Source of the DNA: a virus
Reading direction: 5' to 3' (one strand)
IMG/VR virus record: IMGVR_UViG_3300046006_001780
Coordinates: 1 to 40,654 of that record
DNA: 40,654 nucleotides
Below are positions 7,967-17,518 of this stretch, piece by piece. A program made the translations under genes and the position numbers. The notes under the pieces were generated by a model, which was not told the DNA's origin, did not search any database, and worked only from the letters and a program-made list of their open reading frames with translations. The number at the start of each line of letters is the position of its first letter. Position 1 is the stretch's first letter.

Positions 7967-8449
7967 ATGGGATGGACCAAGCGCCAATTCGTCACCCAGG
8001 CCTTCGATGAAATCGGCCTTGCATCCTACGTCTTCGACCTAACGCCCGAGCAATTGCAGTCAGCACTCCGCAGGCTCGACACCATGATGGCCGCATGGAA
8101 CGCCCTTGGCATCCGCTTGGGCTACCCGCTCCCGTCCAGCCCCCAGGACAGCGATCTCGACGAGCAAACCAACGTGCCCGACAGCGCCAACGAGGCCATT
8201 TACAGCAACCTGGCGATCAAGCTGGCCCCGTCCTACGGCAAGCAGGTGATGCCCGACACCAAGGCCACGGCCAAAGAGTCTTACAACACGCTCCTGTCCC
8301 GCGCCGCCATGCCAATGCAACAGCAAATGCCCGGCACCATGCCGTCCGGCGCTGGCAACAAACCCTGGCGCGTCTACGACGACCCCTTCCTGCGTCAGCC
8401 CATCGATTCGGTCTTGGCCGGTAGCGATGGCCCCATCGAATACAACTGA
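7967..8449 (+). CDS. Head-tail adaptor / tail accessory factor, P22 gp4-like
   Basis: P22 gp4 (166 residues) is the first ring added beneath the portal after packaging and helps retain DNA. This 160-residue protein has the same fold signature: a helical start TKRQFVTQAFDEIGLA, the LQSALRRLDTMMAAWNALGI segment (about 30-49), then DSANEAIYSNLAIKLAPSYG (about 68-87). I chose ATG 7967 over ATG 7961 because AAGGA at 7954-7958 is 8 bases from 7967 but only 2 from 7961. The upstream gene ends at 7964. Confidence 0.87.
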   Translation: MGWTKRQFVTQAFDEIGLASYVFDLTPEQLQSALRRLDTMMAAWNALGIRLGYPLPSSPQDSDLDEQTNVPDSANEAIYSNLAIKLAPSYGKQVMPDTKATAKESYNTLLSRAAMPMQQQMPGTMPSGAGNKPWRVYDDPFLRQPIDSVLAGSDGPIEYN

Positions 8450-8458
8450 AAGCCCCAC

Positions 8459-8914
8459 ATGCCAACGATCAACCAACTCGCCCCCGTCTCGCAACTCTCA
8501 GGCGGAGATCAGTTCCCGATCTACGTCCCCAACAACGGCGACGCTCGCCGGGTCTCGGTCACGCAGTTGCTTCAGTACTTTCAGGCCACCTTTGCCGCCC
8601 CAACCGTGGCCACCAACCTGTACACCCCCAGCACCGGCTTCAACATCACCGTGCCCACGCCCACCACAGAGCAGCAATGGATGGTCATTCAGCCTGCCGG
8701 AACCCTGGCCGCTGGCACCGTCACCCTGCCCCTGAATACTGGCGTACCGGATGGGACACAGGTGCTGGTCACCACCACCCAGATCATCACCAGTTTCACG
8801 CTTGCGGCCAACGGCGCTGCCAACACCTTTGGAGCTCCCACCACTTTGGCCGCAAACGCCTTCTTCACCATGCGCTTCTATCAAGCCACCAACTCTTGGT
8901 ATCGCGTCTCTTAA
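8459..8914 (+). CDS. Hypothetical virion protein
   Basis: The 151-residue protein opens MPTINQLAPVSQLSGGDQF followed by IPN-type and QLLQYF segments. This N-terminal pattern is common in phage fibre or head-fibre proteins that begin with a short attachment module. The remainder is Thr/Ala/Pro-rich and predicted beta, without Cys or catalytic motifs. It lies between gp4-like and gp10-like genes, so it is probably a structural or decoration protein. No specific function is assigned. Confidence 0.75.
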   Translation: MPTINQLAPVSQLSGGDQFPIYVPNNGDARRVSVTQLLQYFQATFAAPTVATNLYTPSTGFNITVPTPTTEQQWMVIQPAGTLAAGTVTLPLNTGVPDGTQVLVTTTQIITSFTLAANGAANTFGAPTTLAANAFFTMRFYQATNSWYRVS

Positions 8915-8932
8915 ACCCAGCAAGGAACCGCC

Positions 8933-9883
8933 ATGAACATTCAGCCCAGCCTCACGACCAACGATGTTGACGTCACCCTGCCCGCAAATCAGTTGATCAG
9001 CATCGGCAGCATCGGCAACCAGCCCACCACCGTCCAACTGCAAACCGCATACCCCGGCCAAGCGTGGATTTACACCACCATCGGCAGCCTGTTTAACAGC
9101 GCCCAAACCTTCGGCCCCTACGGCGAAGACCGGGTTATCCGCATCTCCAACCGTAACGCCCAGGTCGAGTACAGCGTTGGTGCTGCGCCACAGTTGCGCA
9201 GCTTCCCCCCGCTGGTCATCGGCAGCCTTGCCCCTGTCAGTTTGGTGCAGCCTGCCGCCACCTTCACGACCCTGACCTACAACACCAACGCAGGCAAAGT
9301 GCGATTGGTCAGCGCAGGCGCTCACGGCCTCACGGCAGCCGTGGCTGTCGGCCAAGACATCTACGTGACCTGGGCCACAGGAACAGGCGTCAACGGATTC
9401 TATGAAGTCACCGCCCTGGATGCCGATACCACCGGCGTGGCTATCACCATTGATCTGACCTACGTCACCGGCCTGGGCACCCCGACAGTGGCCGTGGCCA
9501 ACACAGCCGTCACCGTGGCATCCGTCACCGTCCCCGGATGGGCAATGGGCGCAGGCGGAGGCATGGAAATCGACGCCCTGTTCACCCTCACCAACAACGC
9601 CACAGTCAAGACCTTGGGCATGACCTACGGAGGCGGCACCTTGCTTTCAGCCGCAGCGGCCAGCAACGCCAGCGCCTGCGTGCAAAAACTCATGTGCAAC
9701 CGTGGCGGCTCGCAAGTGGTCAGCAACTCAGCCAGCGCCGTGGGCCACGGGCTCTCGACTGGTGCAAACGTGTTCCTGAGCGTTGACACCACCGTGGATC
9801 AGACCTTCGCCATCACGGTGCAACCCGCCACGGCCAACAACTTGATGCGCCTTGAAGCCTTCAAGCTGCACATCAATTTCTGA
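8933..9883 (+). CDS. Hypothetical structural protein, beta-rich
   Basis: The 316-residue protein is rich in Thr, Val, Ala and Asn with repeated beta-strand-like stretches. There are no membrane segments or recognisable enzymatic motifs. The RBS AAGGAACC precedes ATG 8933. Its place among tail-completion genes and its composition suggest a virion surface or head-fibre protein. I do not recognise the family. Confidence 0.75.
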   Translation: MNIQPSLTTNDVDVTLPANQLISIGSIGNQPTTVQLQTAYPGQAWIYTTIGSLFNSAQTFGPYGEDRVIRISNRNAQVEYSVGAAPQLRSFPPLVIGSLAPVSLVQPAATFTTLTYNTNAGKVRLVSAGAHGLTAAVAVGQDIYVTWATGTGVNGFYEVTALDADTTGVAITIDLTYVTGLGTPTVAVANTAVTVASVTVPGWAMGAGGGMEIDALFTLTNNATVKTLGMTYGGGTLLSAAAASNASACVQKLMCNRGGSQVVSNSASAVGHGLSTGANVFLSVDTTVDQTFAITVQPATANNLMRLEAFKLHINF

Positions 9884-9885
9884 GC

Positions 9886-10149
9886 ATGGCCACCAAAGAC
9901 AGCCGCCTTGCCCGTGCCGGGGTCTCGGGCTACAACAAGCCCAAGGCCACGCCATCGCACCCCACCAAAAGCCACGTTGTCGTGGCCAAGTCGGGTGACG
10001 AGATCAAAACCATCCGGTTCGGTCAGCAAGGCGTCAAAGGCTCACCAGATGGCAGCAAGCGCAATGAGGCCTTCAGGGCCAGGCACGCCGACAACATCGC
10101 CAAGGGCAAACTGAGTGCCGCCTATTGGGCCAACAAAGTGAAGTGGTAA
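9886..10149 (+). CDS. Small conserved basic phage protein
   Basis: The 87-residue basic protein contains TIRFGQQGVKGSPDG (about 42-56) followed by RNEAFRARHADNIAKGK and an AAYWANKVKW end. This pattern is familiar from small proteins in the structural modules of many proteobacterial podoviruses and of metagenomic phages, but without a known function. It begins 3 bases after the preceding stop and ends 2 bases before the gp10-like start, so it is tightly coupled to tail completion. Confidence 0.75.
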   Translation: MATKDSRLARAGVSGYNKPKATPSHPTKSHVVVAKSGDEIKTIRFGQQGVKGSPDGSKRNEAFRARHADNIAKGKLSAAYWANKVKW

Positions 10150-10151
10150 GT

Positions 10152-11579
10152 ATGCAGATTCAGATATTAAACGGCATCTATGTCGATGCCACCCCGGAGC
10201 TGCGCACCGCCTACCCGGTCAACATGATGCCCGTGCCGCTCCAGTCAGGCATCAGCAATGGGTTTCTTCGGCCTGGTGATGGCATCGTCAGCTCAGGCCC
10301 ATCAGGCCCAGGCCCAGCAAGCCCAGCAGGCGCAGACCGTGGCGGCATTGAGTGGAATGGCATCTGCTATCGCGTCATGGGCACGCAACTCGTCGAGGTC
10401 AACCGCGACAACATCAACCCCTTGCTCGGCGATGTTGGCGGCCCCGCAGGCAGCCTCGTCACGATGGATTACAGCTTCGACCGCTTGGCCATCGCCAGCG
10501 GTGGCCGCCTCTACTATTACAACGATGACGGCCTGGTCCAAGTCACAGATCCAGATCTCGGAACGGTGATTGATTTCTGCTGGGTCGATGGTTATTTCAT
10601 GACCACGGACGGTGAAAACCTCATCGTTACCGAGCTCAACGACCCCACCCAGGTCAACCCCCTGAAGTACGGCAGCTCGGAAGTGGACCCTGACCCTGTG
10701 GTAGCCCTGCTCAAGCTGCGCAACGAGGTCTACGCCCTCAACCGCCACACCATCGAGGTCTTCGACAACGTGGGCGGCGATCTTTTCCCCTTCGCACGCA
10801 TCGACGGCGCACAGATTCAGAAGGGCGTCATCGGCACCTTCGCCTGCTGCGTCTACCTCGACCGAATCGCCTTCCTCGGCGGTGGCCGCAACGAGGCACC
10901 GGCCATCTACGTGGGCGCATCCGCGCAAACCCAGAAACTCAGCACGCAGGAAATTGACGAGCTCTTGCTGACCTACTCCGAGGAGCAACTCTCACTGGTC
11001 AAGCTCGAAGCACGCAACGACAAGGCGCACCAGCACCTCTACGTCCACCTGCCCGACCGAACGCTTGTCTACGATGCAGCCGCATCCGAGGCCCTGCAAA
11101 CGCAAGTCTGGTTCACCCTCACCAGCACCGTGGCAGGCTTCAGCCAGTACCGGGCACGCAATTTCGTGTGGTGTTACGACAAATGGCTCGTCGGCGATCC
11201 GCTCTCCAACAACCTCGGCTACTTCACCCAGGCCACCGGCCACCATTGGGGCCAGCAGGTGCGCTGGGAATTCGGCACGACCATCGTCTACAACGAAGGC
11301 AACGGCGCGATCTTCAACCGCCTGGAACTGGTCAGCCTCACCGGCAGCGTGGAGCTCGGCAAGAACCCCCGCATCAGCACCAGTTACAGCACCGATGGCC
11401 GCGCATGGAGCCAAGACCGCAGCATCACCGTTGGCACCACAGGCACCACCGCCAAGCGCCTTGCATGGTTCCAGCAGGGCCACATGCGCAACTGGCGAAT
11501 CCAACGATTTCAGGGCGACAGTGACGCCCACGTCTCCTTCGTTCGCCTTGAGGCGCAACTCGAACCCCTGGCATTCTGA
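10152..11579 (+). CDS. Tail accessory / DNA stabilisation protein, P22 gp10-like
   Basis: P22 gp10 (472 residues) forms the ring below gp4 and seals packaged DNA. This 475-residue protein matches in length and in dispersed motifs: TAYPVNMMPVPL (about 19-30), a repeated propeller-like beta pattern, YALNRHTIEVFDNVGG, IQKGVIGTFACCVYLD (about 220-235), HLPDRTLVYDA, and a late RLAWFQQGHMRNWRI region similar to the P22 WKRVGRIRR segment. Start ATG 10152 follows the previous stop by two bases; an alternative in-frame TTG at 10125 would overlap the upstream gene and has no better RBS. Confidence 0.88.
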   Translation: MQIQILNGIYVDATPELRTAYPVNMMPVPLQSGISNGFLRPGDGIVSSGPSGPGPASPAGADRGGIEWNGICYRVMGTQLVEVNRDNINPLLGDVGGPAGSLVTMDYSFDRLAIASGGRLYYYNDDGLVQVTDPDLGTVIDFCWVDGYFMTTDGENLIVTELNDPTQVNPLKYGSSEVDPDPVVALLKLRNEVYALNRHTIEVFDNVGGDLFPFARIDGAQIQKGVIGTFACCVYLDRIAFLGGGRNEAPAIYVGASAQTQKLSTQEIDELLLTYSEEQLSLVKLEARNDKAHQHLYVHLPDRTLVYDAAASEALQTQVWFTLTSTVAGFSQYRARNFVWCYDKWLVGDPLSNNLGYFTQATGHHWGQQVRWEFGTTIVYNEGNGAIFNRLELVSLTGSVELGKNPRISTSYSTDGRAWSQDRSITVGTTGTTAKRLAWFQQGHMRNWRIQRFQGDSDAHVSFVRLEAQLEPLAF

Positions 11580-11581
11580 CT

Positions 11582-12262
11582 ATGGCCACCGCCCCCGTCT
11601 CCCGCCGCCTCAACCTCACCCGCGATCAGCTCGCGGCCTTCCTGACCGACCAGCAGCAGATCAGGCAGTTTGAATTACTGTTCAGCACGCTGGACGCCAT
11701 CGCCATTCAGAACGTCAACGCCAACCTGGTCTATGCAGGCCCAACAGGCGGCGCGGCATCAACCCCGTCATTTCGTGCGCTGGTGCAGTCCGACATCCCG
11801 GCGCTTGATTACGTCGAGTCCGTCAACATCACGGCTCCGCTGACCTCGGACTTGGACCCACTCAACCCCACGCTCGGCATCGCAGGGTCAGCCCTCACCA
11901 AGACCGACGACACCAACGTCACACTCACCTTGGGCGGCACACCGGCCACCGCCTTGCTTGCTGCCGTTTCGCTCACGCTGGGCTGGACTGGTGAACTTGC
12001 AGTCAGCCGGGGCGGCACAGGTCAAAGCAGCTTCACCGATGGCCAGCTCTTGATCGGCAACAGCACCGGCAACACGCTGACCAAAGCCACGCTCACGCAA
12101 GGCCCAGGCATCAACATCACCAACGCAGCCGGGGCTATCACCATCGGCACCGCTGGCGGCATCTCAGGCACAGCCGCACTGGCAAAGCTCACGGTTGCTG
12201 GAACAAACGGCTCCCTTACCTTCACAGACGGCATCATCACCGGCTACGTGGCACCCACTTAA
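11582..12262 (+). CDS. Putative tail fibre/needle-position protein
   Basis: The 226-residue protein occupies the place of the tail needle gp26 (233 residues) in P22, right after gp10. It has a helical N-terminus (RRLNLTRDQLAAFLTDQQQI, about 8-27), followed by fibre-like beta repeats with SFRALVQSDIPALDY and SRGGTGQSSFTDGQLLIGN motifs of the kind found in phage fibre shafts. It lacks the long coiled coil of gp26. It could be a needle analogue or a short fibre; position is the main argument. Confidence 0.65.
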   Translation: MATAPVSRRLNLTRDQLAAFLTDQQQIRQFELLFSTLDAIAIQNVNANLVYAGPTGGAASTPSFRALVQSDIPALDYVESVNITAPLTSDLDPLNPTLGIAGSALTKTDDTNVTLTLGGTPATALLAAVSLTLGWTGELAVSRGGTGQSSFTDGQLLIGNSTGNTLTKATLTQGPGINITNAAGAITIGTAGGISGTAALAKLTVAGTNGSLTFTDGIITGYVAPT

Positions 12263-12273
12263 AGGACACCCCA

Positions 12274-12672
12274 ATGGACAAATTCATGATCATCCCCAAG
12301 GGCTTCGCAGGCCTGCCAATGGGCGAGGAATTCATCACCGCAGCGCAGAACAAAAAGAACACCCAAGTGGTGATCGACGATTGGATGCTCGGACCTGAAG
12401 CCCCAAGCAACGAGCCCACGGCCAACAAACCCTACTGGCTCGCGCTCGGCCAGGCTATGCAGGTGGACGAGAAAGAAGCACGCCGCCGCCGCTGCTCCAA
12501 CTGCGAGTATTTTGAGGCGACCCCGTTGATGCAAGCAAAAATGGATCGCATACCCAGAAACCAATGGGATCAAAACGCTGGTTATCGAGGGTATTGCCAC
12601 AAATTTGAATTCATCTGCCATGACATGAGATCGTGTCAGGCATGGGAAGGCCGTGAGTACGAGAACGATTAA
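12274..12672 (+). CDS. Hypothetical Cys-containing protein
   Basis: The 132-residue protein has an N-terminal half without recognisable motifs and a C-terminal Cys cluster: C74, C77, C108, C115 and C121 with H109 and H116 nearby. This suggests bound zinc or an iron-sulfur site. Base composition falls in its second half. The last four bases overlap the tail of the oppositely oriented HNH gene, so insertion of that endonuclease may have truncated or replaced its original end. Function unknown. Confidence 0.7.
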   Translation: MDKFMIIPKGFAGLPMGEEFITAAQNKKNTQVVIDDWMLGPEAPSNEPTANKPYWLALGQAMQVDEKEARRRRCSNCEYFEATPLMQAKMDRIPRNQWDQNAGYRGYCHKFEFICHDMRSCQAWEGREYEND

Positions 12673-13148
12673 ATAGTGCACGCATCATGCAATCGTCTTT
12701 TTGCCTGAACGTAGGCTTCATGCGCAGCTTCTGGCGTCTCAAAGATGCCAAGATAGGTACGCTTGCCATTGCTAACGATGCTGGCAACAAACCCACTCGG
12801 ATGCCTGATCACACCAAGCAATCCAGTCGTGCTAGTACGTTTGGCCATGCGCTTGTTTTCGGTGTTAGATCTCCTACTGACCTGGCGCAAGTTGGCAAAG
12901 ACATTGTTGGCTTTATTGCCGTCAATGTGGTCAATTTCTTGCGTTGGCCATTCGCCAGTCGCGTACAGCCATACAAACTGGTGAGACATTCCACGGAAGC
13001 CGTCAAACATGACATAGACGTACCCATCGGAACGAAGCGATCCGGCAGGCATTCCAGCTTTTTTCCGTCCTTTGGACTGCAAGTGAGTAAATTGCCCGGT
13101 TTCGGGGCAGTAATGCGCAAGCTCGCGCAGGCGTTTTTGTGTGATCAT
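12669..13148 (-). mobile_element. HNH homing endonuclease with AP2 domain
   Basis: This is a free-standing selfish endonuclease gene. With the start at 13148 it has 159 residues. The HNH core contains QEIDHIDGNKANN (about 70-82) followed by NLRQVSRRSNTENK, with an upstream conserved histidine in MSHQFVWLYATG. An AP2 DNA-binding module follows at about 109-152 (GLLGVIRHPSGF ... YLGIFETPEAAHEAY). It is the only leftward gene inside the virion block and is noticeably less GC-rich than its neighbours. The internal ATG at 13148 has GAGGTG just upstream, whereas ATG 13160 has no RBS. Confidence 0.92.
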
Positions 13149-13334
13149 GTCGCACCTCATCAGAGTGGAAAGTCATCGAAGGATGCAGCAAGCGGTGATG
13201 AATCGCCTGTCCCCCGTCAGGTAAGCTGCATTGCTATTTTACGTTCTGGCGTTGCAAAATCAAGCAACTGTGTGAAAATCGAGCCGCTGAGAAAATTGCT
13301 ACCAGCGGCATCCAATATTTATTGAGGTGTTTTT
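13149..13334. promoter_or_regulatory. Divergent gap between HNH gene and ejection genes; weak promoter candidate
   Basis: This 186-base gap separates the leftward HNH gene from the rightward gp7-like gene and has no ORF of note. It is relatively AT-rich. A weak rightward sigma70-like pair is TTGCTA (13231-13236) and CAAAAT (13255-13260) with an 18-base spacer. TTGAGGTG precedes ATG 13335 as RBS. Because the endonuclease insertion interrupts the late operon, a local promoter would be useful, but the match is poor. Confidence 0.3.
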
Positions 13335-14090
13335 ATGGGCTTACTTAGCACTCTTGGCGGACTGGCAGGGACATTTTTTGGCGGCCCCATCGGTGGCGCA
13401 ATCGGCGGCGCACTTGGCGGCGCAATTGAAGGCAAAGAGTCAGTCGGCCAGGCTTCAGCCGTCCAACAGCAAGCCGCGCAAGGCGGCATCGACGAACAGC
13501 GCAGACAGTTCGACGCCATTCAAAAGCTCTTGCAGCCTTACTCCCAAGCAGGCACAGCAGCCCTCGGGCAACAGCAGGCCTTGCTCGGCATGGGCACACC
13601 AGAAGCCCAACAGCAGGCCATCAACGCCATTCAAAGCAGCCCACAGTTTCAGGCCCTTCAACAGCAAGGCGAAGAAGCCATCCTCCAAAACGCATCAGCC
13701 ACCGGCGGCCTACGTGGCGGCAACGTGCAAGGCGCTTTGGCTCAGTTCCGACCCGCCTTGCTCTCAGGCTTGATCGAGCAGCAATACAACCGCTTGGGCG
13801 GCCTCACATCCATCGGCCAAAACGCAGCCGCAGGCGTTGGCAATGCAGGGATGCAAACAGGCGCAAACGTGGCCAACTTGCTGGGCAGGCAAGGCCAAGC
13901 GGCAGCCGGTGGCATTTTGGGCGAGCAGGGCGCACTCACAGGCGGCATCAACAAAGCCTTCGGCGCTGTTCAGGGCGCAGGAGGTTTTGGCCAGTTGTTT
14001 GGTGGCTCATCCAGTCCGTTCACTGGCACGGCAATCTCAGGCCCCACCAGCATGTCACAAGCCGATTACGCAGCCCTCAGTGGCTTTTAA
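13335..14090 (+). CDS. Ejection (DNA transfer) protein, P22 gp7-like
   Basis: P22 gp7, gp20 and gp16 are released from the virion and form a conduit through the cell envelope. This 251-residue protein is first in a row of three genes with the P22 order. It starts with a glycine-zipper membrane-active segment (residues 8-33, GGPIGGAIGGALGG), then a Gln/Ala-rich helical region with repeated QQQ runs, and a Gly-rich C-terminal part (NLLGRQGQAAAGGILGEQG). These are typical of phage DNA-transfer proteins. Location in the virion is expected. Confidence 0.82.
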   Translation: MGLLSTLGGLAGTFFGGPIGGAIGGALGGAIEGKESVGQASAVQQQAAQGGIDEQRRQFDAIQKLLQPYSQAGTAALGQQQALLGMGTPEAQQQAINAIQSSPQFQALQQQGEEAILQNASATGGLRGGNVQGALAQFRPALLSGLIEQQYNRLGGLTSIGQNAAAGVGNAGMQTGANVANLLGRQGQAAAGGILGEQGALTGGINKAFGAVQGAGGFGQLFGGSSSPFTGTAISGPTSMSQADYAALSGF

Positions 14091-14099
14091 GGAAAAGAC

Positions 14100-15452
14100 A
14101 TGGAACCCATCAACTACCTGGCCCAAGTAGCCGACCCATTCGCTCAGGCGGCAAGCGGACTCCAACTTGGCGCAGGCATGGTCGAGTTGCAGCAAAAGCA
14201 AGCCGCACTGGCCCAGCAACGCCAGCAGCAGCAACTGGCCGCGCAGGAGCAAGCACGCTTCTTTGCAAACCCCAAGCCCACCATGCGCGATGCCGCCCGC
14301 TTCGCTTCGTTGCTTTCACCAGAGCAAGCAAACGCATTCCGACCCTATATGGAGGGCATCACCAAGGAGCAGCAGCAGGGCACGCTTCGCCGCACTGGTC
14401 AACTGTTGTCATCGCTTCAACTCAATCCCAGCATTGCCGTCGAGCGCCTCAAGCAAGAGTCCGAAGCCGCACGCAACAGCGGCGATGCAGAAGAGGCCGC
14501 TTTGTTCGACCGCTTGGCCACCGCAGCAGCAGACCCAGCTCAAGGCCCATCGGTTGCATTCAAAGCACTGGTGCAGAGTGCCTCAGCCATCCCAGGCGCA
14601 AAGGACATGTTTGAGACCATCGACAAGGGCATGAGCACGGCACGGGCAGAGGCCAAAGCGCCATCAGAGTTGGCAGAAGCGCAGCAAAAGGCAAACAAGG
14701 CCAGGTCTGATGCAGAAATTCGAGCAGAAGAAGCAAAAAATATTGCCGCAGTCATCAAGGCTGATTTGGAGAAAAAAGCCGCTGATCTTGGATTGACAAA
14801 AGCTCAGACAGGAACCGCATTGGCTCAATCCAAGAAGCTTGGCGTTGAGACTGCAAAAGCAGTTCTTGAGCTTGAGGCCCTCAAAACCAGTGGCGGTGTG
14901 GACCCGGCAAAATCATTTGATCAAGAAGAAAAGTTGCGCAAAGAATTTCAGACGCGCACCAAGACGTATCAGGAAGTCAACCAGACATACCAAACGCTCA
15001 AAGCATCATCGAATGCAAAATCAGGCCCTGGTGACATTGCCTTGATCACAGGTTTTATGAAGATGCTTGACCCCGGCTCGGTGGTGCGAGAAACAGAATT
15101 TGCCACAGCACGCGACACGGCGGGCCTGTACACGCGACTGGAAAACAGCCTCCAGAAAGCAAACAACGGTGAATTCCTGAAGCCAGCGCAGCGCGATGAA
15201 TTTGTCAAACTTGCAAATGAGTATTACAAGGCTGCGCAAAAGAAAGCTGACGAAGACAAGAGGGCTCTTGGTGTGGTGGTCAAAAACTACAAACTCAATC
15301 CAGAAAACGTGTTTGGAGCGGAGACTTCGCCCGATGCGCCAAAACCATTGCCAGCCAGTGCGACAGTTGGCGGGAAAACTTACGCAAGACCAGCCAGCTT
15401 TACCGACGCCCAATGGGGCGACTACCTGAAAGCCAACGGGGTGATTCAATGA
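14100..15452 (+). CDS. Ejection protein, P22 gp20-like position
   Basis: The 450-residue protein is predicted almost wholly helical. It has Gln/Ala-rich heptads at about 28-60, a long coiled-coil stretch of AEAQQKANKARSDAEIRAEE type near 195-215, and a C-terminal segment ending FTDAQWGDYLKANGVIQ. P22 gp20 is 471 residues and lies at the same place. The stop overlaps the next ATG (ATGA), so it is coupled to the gp16-like gene. Part of the gene (about 14700-15330) is visibly lower in GC than its surroundings. Family identity is by position and composition. Confidence 0.72.
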   Translation: MEPINYLAQVADPFAQAASGLQLGAGMVELQQKQAALAQQRQQQQLAAQEQARFFANPKPTMRDAARFASLLSPEQANAFRPYMEGITKEQQQGTLRRTGQLLSSLQLNPSIAVERLKQESEAARNSGDAEEAALFDRLATAAADPAQGPSVAFKALVQSASAIPGAKDMFETIDKGMSTARAEAKAPSELAEAQQKANKARSDAEIRAEEAKNIAAVIKADLEKKAADLGLTKAQTGTALAQSKKLGVETAKAVLELEALKTSGGVDPAKSFDQEEKLRKEFQTRTKTYQEVNQTYQTLKASSNAKSGPGDIALITGFMKMLDPGSVVRETEFATARDTAGLYTRLENSLQKANNGEFLKPAQRDEFVKLANEYYKAAQKKADEDKRALGVVVKNYKLNPENVFGAETSPDAPKPLPASATVGGKTYARPASFTDAQWGDYLKANGVIQ

Positions 15453-17518
15453 GTCCAGAAGAATGGCTGAAAAAGCAACCGCCACAGACGTTCAACGTCC
15501 AGACTGACGCAGGCAGAAATGTTGCTGTTGATGTCAGTTTTCCGACATCAGAGCAAACCCCCAAGGCCGATGTTGCGCCACAACAGCCAGCGCAGGGAGT
15601 GACACCAGCATCGCCAGAGCAGTGGCTTGCTTCTCAGCAAACGCCATCCACCACGGCCACAGGCCTTGCCGGGGCTGCCACCAGAGGCTTAGCCCTTCCA
15701 GCCGCAGGCGCATTGGCTGGTGGCACCGCCGGGGCTTTGCTTGGGGGTGTTGGCGCTATCCCCGGCGCACTCGCAGGCGCAGGCGCTGCCACCCTGGCAG
15801 GAATGGTTGCAGACCCCATTGTCGGGTCTATCAACAGCATGTTTGGCACCACCTACACGCTGCCCACCGATGCGCTGCAAGACCTTCTCACCCGTGTTGG
15901 CGTGGCCGACCCCAAGACAGCCGCAGAGCGCATTGTTCAGACCACCGCAGCAGGCGCTGGCATGGCAGGTGGCACCGTAGCCCTTGGCAAGACATTACAG
16001 GCCGCTGCTGGCCCCGTTACGCAAGGCGTAGGCCAACTCATGGCAGCGGCCCCAGGCCTTCAGGTGGCAAGCGGCGCATCAGCCGGGGCATCCGGGCAGA
16101 TTGCAAAAGAGTCGGGCGCTGGTCCCATCGGCCAAATTGCCGCATCAGTAGGCGGCGGCCTTTTGCCTGCCGTTCCGCAGATCGTCAAAGCCGCAACGCA
16201 AGCCACGGCCAAGGCAATAGCCCCCAAAGGCGCTGGCATCACGCAGCAAGAGTTGTCGGCCTCTGGAATCCCGCTCCCTCGGACTGAACCCACATTCCAA
16301 GAGTCGGTGCAAAGCATCAAGGCCACGGTGGGCGAGAAGATTGCACCAGAGAATCAGCGCATCATCAAAAGCCAACTCACGCAAGACCCATATTCAACCG
16401 ATCTGGTGAATGTCCGGCTTTCAGGCACTCAAGTGGTGCCCGACAACGAGGCAGCGGCGGCCCTCAAGCAAGGCTGGAAGGATGGCACCGTGGCCAGCAT
16501 CAAAGCGGCCACCGACAAAGACCGCCAAGCCATGACCAAGATGCTCAACATCTTCAAGATTGGCGACAAGAACGACAAGTTCAGAGCCATGAATCGGCCT
16601 GCCGACATTTTGGGTGACACCGTGCAAGCTCGCGTGGACTTCTTGGCAAACGCCAACAAGCAGGCAGGCAAGGCCATCGACCGAATCGCGCAAACCCGGC
16701 TGCGAGGCCAAGCTGTTGATTACGATCCGGCCATCAATTCGTTCCTGAACGATCTGGGCGCAATGGGCGTCAAGGTTGAGTTGGATCAAAACGGCGTGGC
16801 CAAGGCCATTTTGCAAGGCTCAGACATCCAAGGCGACAAGGCGGCCCAGCGCATCTTGAACACTGTCTTGGAGCGTCTCAGCACTGCCAACGCACCGGAC
16901 GCCTACGGGGTGCACACGGCCAAGCGGTTCATTGACACCCAAGTCAACTACGGCAAAAAAAACTTGGCCAACCCGCTGACAGCCCAGGCCGAACGCGCCC
17001 TGAAAAGTCTGCGCCGAAACCTGAACCAGTCGCTTGGCGAGAAGTTCCCGGTCTACAAAGCCGCCAACGAAAAGTATGCCGACACCATCACGGCGCTCGA
17101 CGACTTGCAAAAGGCCGCAGGAACTCAGATCGACTTCGATTCTGAAAGTGCCAACAAGGCCCTCGGAACGGCCATGCGCAAGCTCACCAGCAACTATGGC
17201 ACCCGTGCAAACCTGATTGACTCTCTCGACCAGGCCAACCAAGTGGCCAGCAAATACGGCATGAAGCTGGATGACGACATCGTGAACCAGCTCATCTTCG
17301 TCAACGAGCTGGACCGCATGTTCGGCGCTGCCGCTGACACATCCCTCAAGGGCCAAATGTCGCAAGCCTTGGAGACTGGCGTGGACATTGCCCGAGGCGG
17401 CGCAGCAAGACGGGCCATCGAGCTCTTGGCAGAGAAGGCCGAGGGCTTGCGCGGCATCAACAAAGAGAACGCCATCAAAGCGATGGAAGAAATACTCAAG
17501 CGCAAAGCGAATCAATGA
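15449..17518 (+). CDS. Ejection / internal virion protein, P22 gp16-like position
   Basis: This 689-residue protein is third of the ejection set (P22 gp16 has 609). A duplicated short motif, SPEEWLKKQ (2-10) and SPEQWLASQ (55-63), opens the protein. Residues 71-127 form a strongly hydrophobic Gly/Ala stretch likely to enter the membrane. The rest is helical and charged with no lysozyme or transglycosylase motif that I can see. Start ATG 15449 shares bases with the preceding stop; the in-frame start at 15413 would lie inside the upstream gene. Confidence 0.72.
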   Translation: MSPEEWLKKQPPQTFNVQTDAGRNVAVDVSFPTSEQTPKADVAPQQPAQGVTPASPEQWLASQQTPSTTATGLAGAATRGLALPAAGALAGGTAGALLGGVGAIPGALAGAGAATLAGMVADPIVGSINSMFGTTYTLPTDALQDLLTRVGVADPKTAAERIVQTTAAGAGMAGGTVALGKTLQAAAGPVTQGVGQLMAAAPGLQVASGASAGASGQIAKESGAGPIGQIAASVGGGLLPAVPQIVKAATQATAKAIAPKGAGITQQELSASGIPLPRTEPTFQESVQSIKATVGEKIAPENQRIIKSQLTQDPYSTDLVNVRLSGTQVVPDNEAAAALKQGWKDGTVASIKAATDKDRQAMTKMLNIFKIGDKNDKFRAMNRPADILGDTVQARVDFLANANKQAGKAIDRIAQTRLRGQAVDYDPAINSFLNDLGAMGVKVELDQNGVAKAILQGSDIQGDKAAQRILNTVLERLSTANAPDAYGVHTAKRFIDTQVNYGKKNLANPLTAQAERALKSLRRNLNQSLGEKFPVYKAANEKYADTITALDDLQKAAGTQIDFDSESANKALGTAMRKLTSNYGTRANLIDSLDQANQVASKYGMKLDDDIVNQLIFVNELDRMFGAAADTSLKGQMSQALETGVDIARGGAARRAIELLAEKAEGLRGINKENAIKAMEEILKRKANQ

